A stretch of DNA of 64,000 bases from Chitinophaga parva (GCF_003071345.1 NZ_QCYK01000001.1:1984001-2048000); one strand, 5' to 3'; shown: positions 45,466-54,113, counted from the first letter of the stretch. The notes: generated by a model not told the origin, from the letters alone. A program made the numbers and translations.

Positions 45466-46836
45466 ATGAAGTACATTATGAGAATATTATATACTTTGGT
45501 ATTTGGCGGATTGATGATTGGTGTGACGGGCTGTAACAAGTACCTGGACGCGAAACCAAGTAATTTTTTTGAGGTGCCGGTTACGTTGGATGATTGTCAG
45601 TCGTTAATGGACGATGAACAAACAATGAATACGGGGTTCAGCGCTGATGGAGAAGCCTCAGCCGACAATTTTTATTTGGATGAAACTGAAATCTCTATTT
45701 TTAGCGGCTACCCTTTTCTTAGTTTGTATTTATGGCAGCCTGATGTCTATGCTTCAAAGCCTACTCAGAACGTATGGGGGAACCTCTATAAAGCGGTCCT
45801 TCAATCTAATGTGGTTTTGGAGACGTTAAATAATGTTAGGCGCGATAATGCTAATTCGGTTACGTTTGATAATGTGAAGGGAAGTGCATTGTTTTTTAGA
45901 GGATATGTTTTTTTGAAATTGCTGTCAATGTATTCAAAGGGTTATAATGAGGCTACAAAAGAACAGGACTTGGGAATTCCACTAAGATTAAGTTCGGATT
46001 TTAACAGTGTGTCAGTTAGATCCAGTGTTTCAGAATCTTATAAACAGGTTGTGTCTGACTTGACAGTCGCAGCAAGCCTGTTGTCTGAAGGGAAGCCAAG
46101 CGTGTTTGAACGGCCGTCTAGACGTGCAGCTTTTGGAGCATTGGCGGAAGTATATCTTGTAATGCATCAGTACGAGAAAGCCGAGTTGTATGCAGATTCT
46201 TGCTTGAAAATTGGAAGTAAGCTGATTGATTATAATCAATTTGACACCACCTCAGATGTTCCCTTTCCTAGCTATAACGACGAGGTGATTATTAATCTGT
46301 TATCGGACGTTCAAGGATTTTATACAGGATACTACGATGTAGATACATCATTGCTTAAATCTTATGATGTCACAGATTTGAGAAAGCAATTATTCTTTCA
46401 GCGGACAAGTGATTCTACATTTTCTTTTAAGGGAAGCTACTATGCGTCGGGCTATTTTTTTAGCGGGATTGCTGTAGATGAGATTTATTTAATAAGAGCG
46501 GAATGTCGGATTCGACTTGGTAAAGTACAAGATGGGATTGATGACCTAAATACACTATTGGTTAAGCGGTATATTGAAGGGACCTTTACTCCCTACAAGG
46601 CAACTGATGCTTCAACGTCGTTATCTCTGGTATTACAGGAAAGAAGAAAGGAACTCGTATTCAGGGATCTACGATGGAGCGACATTAAAAGATTGAACCT
46701 GGATGGAGAGAATATTGGCATTAGTCGGATGGTTAACAATCAGCCGTTGGTATTGAAGCCAAATGAAAATAGGTTTGCAATTGCAATACCGGCGCGGGAA
46801 ATAACAATTAGTGGCATGCAACAGAATCCAAGATAG
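45466..46836 (+). CDS. SusD/RagB-family surface lipoprotein (island copy)
   Basis: A 456-residue lipoprotein. The signal ends in GVTGC (Cys23), followed by NKYLDAKPSN. SusD features include the helical RGYVFLKLLSMYSKGYNEA segment with YDKPSR-like context later (FERPSRRAAFGALAEVYLVM), VDEIYLIRAECRIRLG, and RKELVFRDLRWSDIKRLN near the C-terminus. It caps the preceding SusC. The operon ends with a terminator 25 nt downstream. The ligand is unknown. With TlpA, small Cys-pair peptides and a MauE-like protein nearby, a peptide ligand is a reasonable inference. Confidence 0.92.
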   Translation: MKYIMRILYTLVFGGLMIGVTGCNKYLDAKPSNFFEVPVTLDDCQSLMDDEQTMNTGFSADGEASADNFYLDETEISIFSGYPFLSLYLWQPDVYASKPTQNVWGNLYKAVLQSNVVLETLNNVRRDNANSVTFDNVKGSALFFRGYVFLKLLSMYSKGYNEATKEQDLGIPLRLSSDFNSVSVRSSVSESYKQVVSDLTVAASLLSEGKPSVFERPSRRAAFGALAEVYLVMHQYEKAELYADSCLKIGSKLIDYNQFDTTSDVPFPSYNDEVIINLLSDVQGFYTGYYDVDTSLLKSYDVTDLRKQLFFQRTSDSTFSFKGSYYASGYFFSGIAVDEIYLIRAECRIRLGKVQDGIDDLNTLLVKRYIEGTFTPYKATDASTSLSLVLQERRKELVFRDLRWSDIKRLNLDGENIGISRMVNNQPLVLKPNENRFAIAIPAREITISGMQQNPR

Positions 46837-46861
46837 CTATATAAAAGGTATTGAGTGATTT

Positions 46862-46893
46862 AGGGGGCACTTCAACTTGAGGTAGCCCCCTTT
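46862..46893 (+). terminator. Terminator of the TlpA-susC-susD operon
   Basis: GGGGGC and GCCCCC pair, extended inside by ACTTCA / TGAGGT with one G-U pair and one bulge, followed by TTTG. It lies 25 nt after the susD stop. Confidence 0.8.
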
Positions 46894-47173
46894 GTTCGTA
46901 TCCCTACTCCTGGATACACTAGTAACTGGTATACGTATTTGACTGTTGTTAGGTTATTTTAAATTGCCTTAAAGTTATTTTAAAAACTATAGAGCGTTGT
47001 CGTATCAATAGAGCGACATTGCATCCTGGTAGGATCGATATTGGATGTTCACTTATAGATGTTTCCATTAAGCAACTTAGGAAAGAGGAATTAGATTAGC
47101 CGGTTGCATAGATGAGTCATTTCAGAAAGTGAAGTGGTTATTGAGTACAATATTTATTCTTATATACTTGTAG
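46894..47173. other. Non-coding spacer
   Basis: A 280-bp A/T-rich gap between the susD terminator and the end of the first small peptide gene. I see no gene or clear terminator for the leftward peptide gene. Confidence 0.4.
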
Positions 47174-47560
47174 TTATAGCGGTCTACTAATAGCCTCGGT
47201 TACGTTAGCGGTTATGTCTACAGTATTTACATAGTATCCTGGAAAACCGGGTTGTGCGGGAATAGTGTGAAATATGGCAATAGTTGGCATGTTTCGGTTG
47301 CCTGGAGTTCCAATTCCAGTTGTTGTTGGTGCGGTGTTAGAGCCAATTGAGCAGGCTCGAGCTGTACCTAACGAACAGCCCGGGACGTTTGTTAAGGTCC
47401 AATTGGTTGTAGTAGTAACAATGTGTTTTGTTGTTGGTACCAGGCCTGGTAATAATTTGAAATAGTAAAGACTTGCCCGGTTTCTATTATGAGATTTAAC
47501 GGTTGCGATAGCTGCTGTTGCAGTGAGTATAGCCGCCACTGCATATACTGTACTTTTCAT
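47174..47560 (-). CDS. Small secreted Cys-pair, Thr-rich peptide (paralogue 1)
   Basis: A 128-residue product started at the ATG at 47560. The longer frame to 47749 overlaps its promoter. A Sec-type signal (residues 1 to about 22, MKSTVYAVAAILTATAAIAT) is followed by a basic stretch, then a conserved core. The core has YYFKLLP, VTTTTNWTLTN, Cys62-Ser-x-Gly-Thr-Ala-x-Ala-Cys70 and GSNTAPT. The core matches the next gene product closely, so the two arose by duplication. It might belong to the DUF6520-type small Cys-peptide families of Bacteroidota, a guess from layout only. The Cys pair could form a disulfide or, if processed, thioether rings. Its own promoter is visible. Confidence 0.7.
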   Translation of the reverse strand: MKSTVYAVAAILTATAAIATVKSHNRNRASLYYFKLLPGLVPTTKHIVTTTTNWTLTNVPGCSLGTARACSIGSNTAPTTTGIGTPGNRNMPTIAIFHTIPAQPGFPGYYVNTVDITANVTEAISRPL

Positions 47561-47695
47561 GGCTTGGTCTCGTTTAGGTTGCAAATTGAATTTTTCGGTC
47601 TTGGGTAGGAGTTTGCTACAAATTCGATTGGTCAAATTTTCTAAGAAAGGGAGAGATGGAAATCTTAAATTTTTATGTTTGAAATCAAATTTATA

Positions 47696-47726
47696 ATAGA
47701 TAGAATGCAGCACCAATGCTTTAGTG
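47696..47726 (-). promoter_or_regulatory. Bacteroidota-type promoter for peptide paralogue 1
   Basis: On the minus strand TTG (47726-47724) is followed after exactly 20 nt by TAAATTTG (47703-47696), a full TAnnTTTG match. Transcription would begin near 47689, leaving a leader of about 130 nt. So this peptide can be expressed independently of paralogue 2. Confidence 0.65.
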
Positions 47727-47855
47727 AATATAAACCGGTTGCCAGGCACAGAAGGTTAGACACACGTAGTGCCTCTTTCTGAGACAGGGGCTTTAAAATT
47801 ATCTTAATTAGCTGTTTGTATTTTGTATTCCAGACATTTTGTTTGGATACTTACA

Positions 47856-47890
47856 ATTAAGGAGGCTTCCAGTTTGGAGGCCTCCTTAAT
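47856..47890 (-). terminator. Terminator after peptide paralogue 2
   Basis: ATTAAGGAGGC and GCCTCCTTAAT form a perfect 11-bp stem, extended by TTCC / GGAG, with a 5-nt loop. It lies 7 nt beyond the leftward stop at 47898. The A/T ends of the stem replace a long U-tract. Confidence 0.75.
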
Positions 47891-47897
47891 GATTAGA

Positions 47898-48266
47898 TTA
47901 GAGAGCTTTTGCCTTTGCATCATCTACATTGGCAGTAGCATCAATCTGAACGACAAAACGGCCAGGTGCGCCTGTTACTGCAGTGATTTTTTTCAGGCTT
48001 GGAATAGTGGGCAGATGTCTAACTCCGGAAACGGTCGGGGCAGTGTTAGAACCCAAAGTACATGCCTGAGCGGTGCCTGAGCAGCTAGGAGTTGCATTGG
48101 TTAATGTCCAGTTGGTGGTCAAAGTTACATCGTGTTGAACTGAAGTGCTTGCGCTGGGGATCAGTTTGAAATAATAAGTAGCAACGCGATGAGTGTTTGC
48201 TTTGGTAGCAGCTACACCTCCGATGGCAGCAGCGAGTGCCAGAGCGGAATAGAGAACTTTTTTCAT
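47898..48266 (-). CDS. Small secreted Cys-pair, Thr-rich peptide (paralogue 2)
   Basis: A 122-residue product with a good AAGGAA ribosome site just before the ATG at 48266. A Sec-type signal (1 to about 22) ends near GGVAATKA. Then comes a Ser/Thr-rich core with YYFKLIP, VTLTTNWTLTN, Cys62-Ser-Gly-Thr-Ala-Gln-Ala-Cys69 and GSNTAPT. It is the clear paralogue of the preceding entry. The tail diverges (basic LPTIPSLKK, then an acidic VDDAKAKAL end). The gene lies 102 nt after the MauE-like gene on the same strand, so co-transcription is likely. I do not know its function. Candidate roles are a secreted signal peptide, a substrate of the MauE/TlpA redox proteins, or a modified-peptide precursor. 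Confidence 0.72.
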   Translation of the reverse strand: MKKVLYSALALAAAIGGVAATKANTHRVATYYFKLIPSASTSVQHDVTLTTNWTLTNATPSCSGTAQACTLGSNTAPTVSGVRHLPTIPSLKKITAVTGAPGRFVVQIDATANVDDAKAKAL

Positions 48267-48368
48267 GTTCCTTGGTTTTAATGATTAATAGTAATGGAAT
48301 TTGTTTTCTTTTTGAGGATTTTCGGGTGATCAGTCCGAAGTATTTATTCGCGAAATTCTTTATGAGAG

Positions 48369-48824
48369 TTATGTTGTATAAGTGAGATTGTCTCCTGATT
48401 CGTATTGTCGATGTAGCTTTATTTCTACTAAGGTTCCCCATACAGAAACTAATAGAAGTACTATATTTAATAGGAGATGCTGATGCCAATTAAGATAGCC
48501 GATAATCCCACCACAGGAACAAGGGAGGTGAATTTTTGACAGTATAAAATAGCTTAAATATGTAGTAAATGAGGCGAACAAAAGTGTTGAAATACTAAAT
48601 CCGATAAGCCTAAATTTAGGTATAATTAGAGCTATGGTTGTTATAAGTTCTCCAATTGGTAACGCCCAGGAAAACCATATGCGTTCACCTGCAATTAAAT
48701 GCCAGGGGGAATCGGCCAGATTTGAAACAAATGCCGCGTGGTCAATGATTTTCATAAGTGCAGTATAAAGAAGAACCAGAATTAACGGTGCAACAAGGAT
48801 GTCGGATACTTTTCGGGAGAACAT
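48369..48824 (-). CDS. MauE/DoxX-like redox-associated membrane protein
   Basis: A 151-residue membrane protein with four hydrophobic segments (about 10-28, 48-68, 74-96 and 117-137). Between TM3 and TM4 it has Leu-Pro-Cys102-Ser-Cys104-Gly-Gly followed by Trp-His-Gln-His. This matches the MauE/DoxX redox-associated family common in Bacteroidota, thought to help form or reduce disulfides in exported proteins. The closely spaced Cys pair faces one membrane side. It is the first gene of a leftward unit with peptide paralogue 2, whose two Cys are a natural client. It diverges from the LanKC-like gene across a 302-bp gap. Confidence 0.85.
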   Translation of the reverse strand: MFSRKVSDILVAPLILVLLYTALMKIIDHAAFVSNLADSPWHLIAGERIWFSWALPIGELITTIALIIPKFRLIGFSISTLLFASFTTYLSYFILSKIHLPCSCGGIIGYLNWHQHLLLNIVLLLVSVWGTLVEIKLHRQYESGDNLTYTT

Positions 48825-49126
48825 TTTATTATTTTTTTACTTCTAAAATTGCGAGCAGCCAGATTAGATAGTATTGGTAAAATTGATATAAAAATTCGTG
48901 GGTTAGTGATCTATTGAGCTTATTTGATTGATCTGCTAAGATCTGGTAGTTCGTTTGCTATGGTTTCAAGGTCCGGAAATGTTATGCTGCTAAAGTAAAA
49001 ATGAGAACCGCATCTGCATTTCATTTCAATGCACGATAGTGGGAGAATAGTATTGATTTTGGGTGTTGACACCTCACTGCCTTTATTTTGCACCCACCAT
49101 TGTTTACTTTGAACGAAAGACCTGAT
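48825..49126. other. Divergent promoter region between MauE-like and LanKC-like genes
   Basis: A 302-bp A/T-rich gap. On the plus strand TTTG (49058-49061) and TATTTTG (49084-49090) are 22 nt apart. This is close to the Bacteroidota consensus but one T short in the -7 box. If used, transcription starts near 49097, which rules out the TTG at 49088 as the start of the next gene. The only tiny plus-strand frame (12 codons near 49000) has no Cys. Confidence 0.45.
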
Positions 49127-51649
49127 ATGAATGCTAGCTCAAGCCTTACTGCAACTTTTGAGGAACTATTGGTGTCTTGCTCATTTGCACCAGTTAATCA
49201 ACATCCTTATTACACGATAGGCGCTCAACAGGAAGGAATTTGGAGCCTCCATATTTCCGTCATAGAGCAGGAATCCGATGAACTGTTGATTAAGGTACTT
49301 CCATATTTAAAGCAGAAAGCCGTTAGTTTCGCAATTCCTGTTACAAAGGAATTAATCCCCTTGATCATTTCAGGCCGCTACGGCAATGCTAACATCGGCA
49401 GGATCATTAATGTTTATCCGTCCTCCGACACTGTCGCGGCGTCACTCGCCATGGAGCTGGCTGCTCTCACGCTGCAGACAAACGGCCCAAGTGTAACTAA
49501 TGGTTTCCATTTGGGTGGTGGCCTTTACGCAGTACATCAGGATGGAGCTAACGGTATCTTACCCGGTACTATCCCCTGGCCTTTCACCAACATTCCCCGT
49601 CCCCCGTCGCAGCTCTCAAATCGCATCGGCACCTACCTCATCGCAGAAATCCTGAAAAACGACCCCAAAGGCAGAGTGATCAAAGCCATCCGCCGCAAGA
49701 CAGTCCTGGATACCAAGATCGTCATCGTGAAAGAAGGTAAACGCTTCATGTGCACGGACGCAGAAGGCCGTGATATGAGAACCCGCCTCCAATGGCAGCA
49801 GCGTATTGGCACCATGTTAAAGAATAAGGTGATAATGCCGGAGATCTATGAATATTTTGAAAAGGACGGAGATGCATTCCTGGCAATGGAGTTTATTGAC
49901 GGCAGTACATTCAGGAAATTTGTACTACAGCCGTTTGAGAAGGGAAGCTGGATCGACTTTCCACCGCCAGTACATCTGGCGGCGATTGATAAGCTACTGG
50001 AGATAGTCGGTATTGCTGAAACGATCCATGGTGAAGGCCTGGTACATCGTGATCTGTCTACCATGAATTTCCTCATCCGCAAAGGCAAACTCTGTTTGCT
50101 GGACATGGAGCTAGCCTACTATATGAAAGAAGACTATCCCAATCCTCCGTTCGGAGTTGGCAGTGAAGGTTACATGTCGCCAGAACAACGCAGGGGGGAT
50201 ATTCCCACTTTTAAGGAAGATATCTATGCCATTGGGGCCATCATGCAGAAAATGTTTACCGGCGTAGATCCTTATCGGCTGTTTAGCGCGGAGTACGCAG
50301 AAATGAGAGAGAAAATGATCTTTTTTGTACATGACGAGGCGCTGGCTACGTTAGTAGCAGGCTGTTTGAATATAGACCCAGGTGCAAGGCCGTCACTGAA
50401 TATAGTAAAGGAAACATTGGAATCCGCCAGGGCACGATTGGCCCAAGGCCTTATCGTAAATCCGGCATTAGATGATATCAATGAAGGACGATTGCGCAGT
50501 ATCATCCTTCAAGGTATAGACAGCCTGGCCAGGCAGTTTGGCGCTACCGGCCAATGGTTTTCCCGGGACCAGGAACAAACCAACCTGGCGCCCACTGAAG
50601 AAGGGGAGTACAAAGTCTATCTGAATTTCCACCAGGGAGCGGCTGGTATCATGTACATGTTGTGCCGTGCTGCAAGCGCCGGTTTTGATATCTCCGGCTG
50701 CCGGCCCATCATAGACGCAAACTGGCAGGATATTGCAGACTACTATCTCAATCAACCCGAGGCTATATCTCCAGGTCTGGGTCAGGGTTTGGCAGGTGTG
50801 GCGTTGACTATTGCTACAGCCCACAACACTCAGCTGTTACCCACGGGATGGCCTGTACAGGATACGCTCGCAAAATGTTTTACGATGGTGAACGCCTCAC
50901 CAGGTATCTACGATGGGCAGGCTGGCCAGGGAGTGGCAGCCATCGCGGTTGCCGGAGTGCTGCCAGGAGTTACAGCCTTGTTACCTCACCTGGTAAATAC
51001 TATTCTACCTATGCAAACCCCCAAAGGAGAATGGCTGTTCCAGATGCCCGGAGAAGAGCAAACCATCTCTCACGCCGGCTTCATGGCCGGCACAGCAGGC
51101 ATTACCTATTTCCTGCTATGTTGTTACGGCGTAACGAAGGAGGATGCGGTGAAAACCGCTGCTGTAAAAGCTTTAAAATACCTGCAATCCACGGTACAGG
51201 TAAAGGACGGGAAAAGGATCATAGACAAACAGGAAGCGCCGGTTGATATATTTTATGGCCTGGGAGGCATTGCCTTAACCTTTATAAAGGCTTACGAAAT
51301 CCTCCAGGACCCCATCTACAAACAATTCGCAGAAGCGATCCTGAATGCGCTCCCCGCAAGATATCTCATGAACAATCTCACCACCAGTGTAGGCATCACC
51401 GGTATAGGAGAAGTGTATCTCGAAGCCCATCGCGTATTCCAGGATGACGCCTGGCGGAAACGCGCCGCCTTTATCGCGAAAGCGCTCACCTACATGGCCC
51501 TCGACAACGGCGCCGGCGGCAAATTCTGGCTCACAGACAACCCCCGCGTCACCACCGCAGACCTCATGGTAGGCAACGCCGGCATCATCCACTTCCTCCT
51601 GCGCTATCTCCACCCCGGCAAGTTCGGTTTCCCCATGCTCACCGCGTAA
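49127..51649 (+). CDS. Class III lanthipeptide synthetase-like protein (lyase-kinase-LanC), altered active sites
   Basis: An 840-residue protein started at the ATG at 49127. A TTG at 49088 is in frame but sits in the likely promoter. It has three parts. (1) An N-terminal lyase-like domain (about 30-140) with LHISV (His42) and NVYPSSD. The position 27 residues after His42, Lys in known LanKC/LanL lyases as I recall, is Ala69. (2) A Ser/Thr-kinase domain (about 165-440) with intact catalytic loop His308-Arg-Asp310-x-x-x-Asn314, Asp326 in DME instead of DFG, and GSEGYMSPEQ. (3) A LanC-like barrel (about 495-835) with SHAGFMAGTAG, DIFYGLGG and GITGIGE repeats in which the Cys-Cys-His zinc ligands are absent, as in class III cyclases. 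GC rises along the gene. Confidence 0.85.
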   Translation: MNASSSLTATFEELLVSCSFAPVNQHPYYTIGAQQEGIWSLHISVIEQESDELLIKVLPYLKQKAVSFAIPVTKELIPLIISGRYGNANIGRIINVYPSSDTVAASLAMELAALTLQTNGPSVTNGFHLGGGLYAVHQDGANGILPGTIPWPFTNIPRPPSQLSNRIGTYLIAEILKNDPKGRVIKAIRRKTVLDTKIVIVKEGKRFMCTDAEGRDMRTRLQWQQRIGTMLKNKVIMPEIYEYFEKDGDAFLAMEFIDGSTFRKFVLQPFEKGSWIDFPPPVHLAAIDKLLEIVGIAETIHGEGLVHRDLSTMNFLIRKGKLCLLDMELAYYMKEDYPNPPFGVGSEGYMSPEQRRGDIPTFKEDIYAIGAIMQKMFTGVDPYRLFSAEYAEMREKMIFFVHDEALATLVAGCLNIDPGARPSLNIVKETLESARARLAQGLIVNPALDDINEGRLRSIILQGIDSLARQFGATGQWFSRDQEQTNLAPTEEGEYKVYLNFHQGAAGIMYMLCRAASAGFDISGCRPIIDANWQDIADYYLNQPEAISPGLGQGLAGVALTIATAHNTQLLPTGWPVQDTLAKCFTMVNASPGIYDGQAGQGVAAIAVAGVLPGVTALLPHLVNTILPMQTPKGEWLFQMPGEEQTISHAGFMAGTAGITYFLLCCYGVTKEDAVKTAAVKALKYLQSTVQVKDGKRIIDKQEAPVDIFYGLGGIALTFIKAYEILQDPIYKQFAEAILNALPARYLMNNLTTSVGITGIGEVYLEAHRVFQDDAWRKRAAFIAKALTYMALDNGAGGKFWLTDNPRVTTADLMVGNAGIIHFLLRYLHPGKFGFPMLTA

Positions 51650-51710
51650 GAGCACCAAACATACCCCTCAAAAATCACCCCGTGCGGAACCGGAACCGGC
51701 AGAAAAGCCA

Positions 51711-52685
51711 TCACCGTACCACTGGTTTCCGCTCCGCACTGGGCAACTGCTGGAAAAACTTCTTGTACTCCCGTGTAAAGTTCGTCGGCTCTTCGTAACC
51801 CACTTTAAACGCAATATTGCTGATCGGCCAGTTCGTGGTCTGCAGTAACTCCTTCGCCTTCTCCATCCGCTTCCGGATCACATAATCAGAAATATTCTCT
51901 CCCGTAAACGCCTTGAACTGCTGCTTAATGCAGGACTCACTCAGCGGGTATCCCTTGGCCAGGCGCGATAAAGTGATCAGCTCATCCAGGTGGGTGTCAA
52001 TATAATGCTGGATAGTGGCCATCAGTTGCTGCGTATGGGTAAGCGGCTGGCAGGGCCTGTACAATGATTCCAGTACCATGGTAAGCAACTGCAGCAGTTT
52101 CCCGTGCAGCTTCACCCGGGACAAGGGCTCGCCTGCATTGCAGGCGCGGATAGCTTCAATCTCGGCATACAGTTCCGGCGTAAGAATGCCTGCGGCGGGC
52201 AGCACCGGTGAGCTCTCTGCATGCAGCGCCTTCTCCAGCAAGGTTTGCAGTACATCCGCCAGTGGAGCAAGTTTCTCCAGCAGGTTTTCAGAAAGATCAA
52301 TGTGGAAGGAGACATACCGCCCCGGCGTCACCGTCACTTCATGTTCCCCCGGGGCAATTTCAAAGAAATTATATTGCCCCTGTACCAGGTCTACGGTAAT
52401 ACCCGGCTCCAGTACGCACTGCAGGCTGCCCTGCAGCATGCAGTGCAGGGTAGAAATGGGGGCTTGTAAATGCGGCCGCAGCACAGACGCCATCTTGCAT
52501 ACCATGGTATGTGTAGCGATGGTGCAGCCTTCAATCTCAACCTGTTGATCTATAATGTCAATACCGGGCGACAACACACAGGTAGCCTTTGCAAATGGGG
52601 ATACCAGGGCGTGATAATGTTTGGGTACTTCAGGCGTGAGATGTACCAGCTTTGCCGGTACATCTAATATGTTAAATGTCATCAT
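51711..52685 (-). CDS. AraC-family transcriptional regulator
   Basis: A 324-residue regulator. The N-terminal sensor (about 55-140) has LHCMLQGSLQCVLE, DLVQGQYNFFEI and GRYVSFHIDLS, closely parallel to the sensor of the AraC at 35726. The C-terminal pair of helix-turn-helices is well preserved. The first includes LSRLAKGYPLSESCIKQQF. The second includes ISNIAFKVGYEEPTNFTREYK, with the closing QQLPSAER. It converges with the LanKC-like gene (61 bp between stops). It lies downstream of the hydrolase gene on the same strand, separated by a terminator, so it is probably its own unit. Targets are unknown. Confidence 0.9.
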   Translation of the reverse strand: MMTFNILDVPAKLVHLTPEVPKHYHALVSPFAKATCVLSPGIDIIDQQVEIEGCTIATHTMVCKMASVLRPHLQAPISTLHCMLQGSLQCVLEPGITVDLVQGQYNFFEIAPGEHEVTVTPGRYVSFHIDLSENLLEKLAPLADVLQTLLEKALHAESSPVLPAAGILTPELYAEIEAIRACNAGEPLSRVKLHGKLLQLLTMVLESLYRPCQPLTHTQQLMATIQHYIDTHLDELITLSRLAKGYPLSESCIKQQFKAFTGENISDYVIRKRMEKAKELLQTTNWPISNIAFKVGYEEPTNFTREYKKFFQQLPSAERKPVVR

Positions 52686-52866
52686 GGTTAACGGACCGCT
52701 CGTTTCAGAAATGCAATATGCATGGTAGTGTATGTATACTAAATTATTATAGGGCGCTGCAACGCGGTCACATCTGTTAACTTTTTAACAATTTTTAGGG
52801 TGTAGATCCAGCAGCAGCAAGGCTTTGTGGCCGGGACAAAACATTATGTTTCCGGGATAAAACACC

Positions 52867-52891
52867 AAACCCCGGGACCATCCCGGGGTTT
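52867..52891 (-). terminator. Terminator of the hydrolase gene
   Basis: A perfect 11-bp stem, AAACCCCGGGA / TCCCGGGGTTT, has a 3-nt loop and is followed leftward by GGTGTTTT. It lies 87 nt beyond the leftward stop at 52978. Confidence 0.8.
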
Positions 52892-52977
52892 GTTTCTGTT
52901 TGCGCTTACACACAACAATGAATATATATTCCGCAGCCTGCCTCGGCCACGGTGGGACATAACAAAAACGGAACTAA

Positions 52978-53964
52978 TTATTTTACGGTGGCTACACCTT
53001 TATCATTCTTTAAAGTAGTTGCCGGCGCCTGCTCTGGTTCGTCCAGGTCCAGGATCCAGCCACTCCGCCGCATCCAACTGATCATGTTCTTCATCCACTC
53101 ACTATCCGGCACCTTGCCGCCTGCAAACCCATGCCCGCCGGTGGGGAAGTGTTCCAGTTGCGCTTCCACGCCGTGCTGGCGCAGTTGCTGGTAGAACACA
53201 ATACTGTTGCGTGGCGATACTGTCTTATCATCGTCCGCATACACCAGGTAAGCAGGTGGTGTATGGGAAGTGACGTGCATTTCATTGGAAAATTTTTCCC
53301 GCAGGGCCGGGGAGGCGGAGTCACCCAGCAGTGCTTTGCGGCTGCCGGCATGGGCCAGTGGATCTTCCATGCTGATCACCGGGTATACCAGCAGCATGAA
53401 ATTGGGCCGGGCACTGATGTCCTTCATGCGGGGCGCATACACAGAGTCAAACTGGGTGCCGGCCATGGCGGCCAGGTGGCCTCCGGCGCTGAAGCCCATC
53501 ACTCCAATACGGTCCGGGTCAATCAGCAGGGCCTTGGCCTGGGAGCGTACCAGTTGTATGGCCTGTTGGGCATCGGTAATGGGCCCGGTAGCAGGGTTTT
53601 GCATCGTGGTGCTGTCTGGCAGGCGGTATCTTACCACAAAGCAGCTAACGTTTTGCTTTACCAGCTCCATCGCAATGGCAGTACCTTCCCGCTCATATTC
53701 CTCTACGCGGTAACCGCCGCCGGGAAAGATGATCACGGCACTGGTGCGCTGCTTATGCTGGCGCGGTGTTATGATCAACATGGTGGGCCGTGATACCCGC
53801 TTCACCTCCTTGAAGTCAGGTGTCCATTCGTCTGTAGGGAAATGTCCATTGGAATTAGGGATCACATTATCATACAGTGGTGTGTCAAAGGATGTCTGCG
53901 ATTGTGCATGGATAGTGGCGGAAGTGCAGAGCAAAACGAACAATGCACAGTGTTTTAGGGTCAT
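52978..53964 (-). CDS. Secreted alpha/beta hydrolase (acetylxylan-esterase/BD-FAE-like)
   Basis: A 328-residue protein started at the ATG at 53964 (MTLKH), with a signal peptide ending near IHAQ (residue 20-21). The upstream in-frame extension is not signal-like. The oxyanion loop is PGGGY (81-85). The nucleophile is Ser159 in Gly-Phe-Ser-Ala-Gly. The acid is one of Asp244-246 (VYADDDKTV), and the base is His278 (GGHGF). This matches the BD-FAE/esterase group that removes acetyl or feruloyl groups from plant polysaccharides, but small-molecule esterases share it. It follows the SusD/SusC pair on the same strand beyond a terminator. It probably works with that system in the periplasm, and the real substrate is unknown. 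Confidence 0.85.
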   Translation of the reverse strand: MTLKHCALFVLLCTSATIHAQSQTSFDTPLYDNVIPNSNGHFPTDEWTPDFKEVKRVSRPTMLIITPRQHKQRTSAVIIFPGGGYRVEEYEREGTAIAMELVKQNVSCFVVRYRLPDSTTMQNPATGPITDAQQAIQLVRSQAKALLIDPDRIGVMGFSAGGHLAAMAGTQFDSVYAPRMKDISARPNFMLLVYPVISMEDPLAHAGSRKALLGDSASPALREKFSNEMHVTSHTPPAYLVYADDDKTVSPRNSIVFYQQLRQHGVEAQLEHFPTGGHGFAGGKVPDSEWMKNMISWMRRSGWILDLDEPEQAPATTLKNDKGVATVK

Positions 53965-54042
53965 TGTGTCAACGTGGTTTTGATAGTATGGGAAGGTACG
54001 ATAAATTTTTATCATAACCAATCCGGCCGCCCGCCCATCAAA

Positions 54043-54068
54043 AAGGGCCAGCTAAAAAGCCGGCCCTT
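54043..54068 (-). terminator. Terminator of the susC-susD operon
   Basis: AAGGGCC-a-GC / GC-c-GGCCCTT forms a stem with one A/C mismatch and a 6-nt loop, followed leftward by a T-run (TTTTTGATG). It lies about 45 nt beyond the susD stop at 54114. Confidence 0.8.
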
Positions 54069-54113
54069 GTTCCATGTGTGTTTCTATTTACTAACAAAAG
54101 TTGAATTCAGATC

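Noticed and set aside
48992..49040. Tiny plus-strand frame (12 codons, MRTASAFHFNAR) as a LanKC precursor peptide
   Set aside because: It has no Cys, no leader-core layout and no ribosome site.
49088..49126. TTG start for the LanKC-like protein
   Set aside because: It overlaps the probable promoter. The ATG at 49127 gives a complete lyase-like domain.
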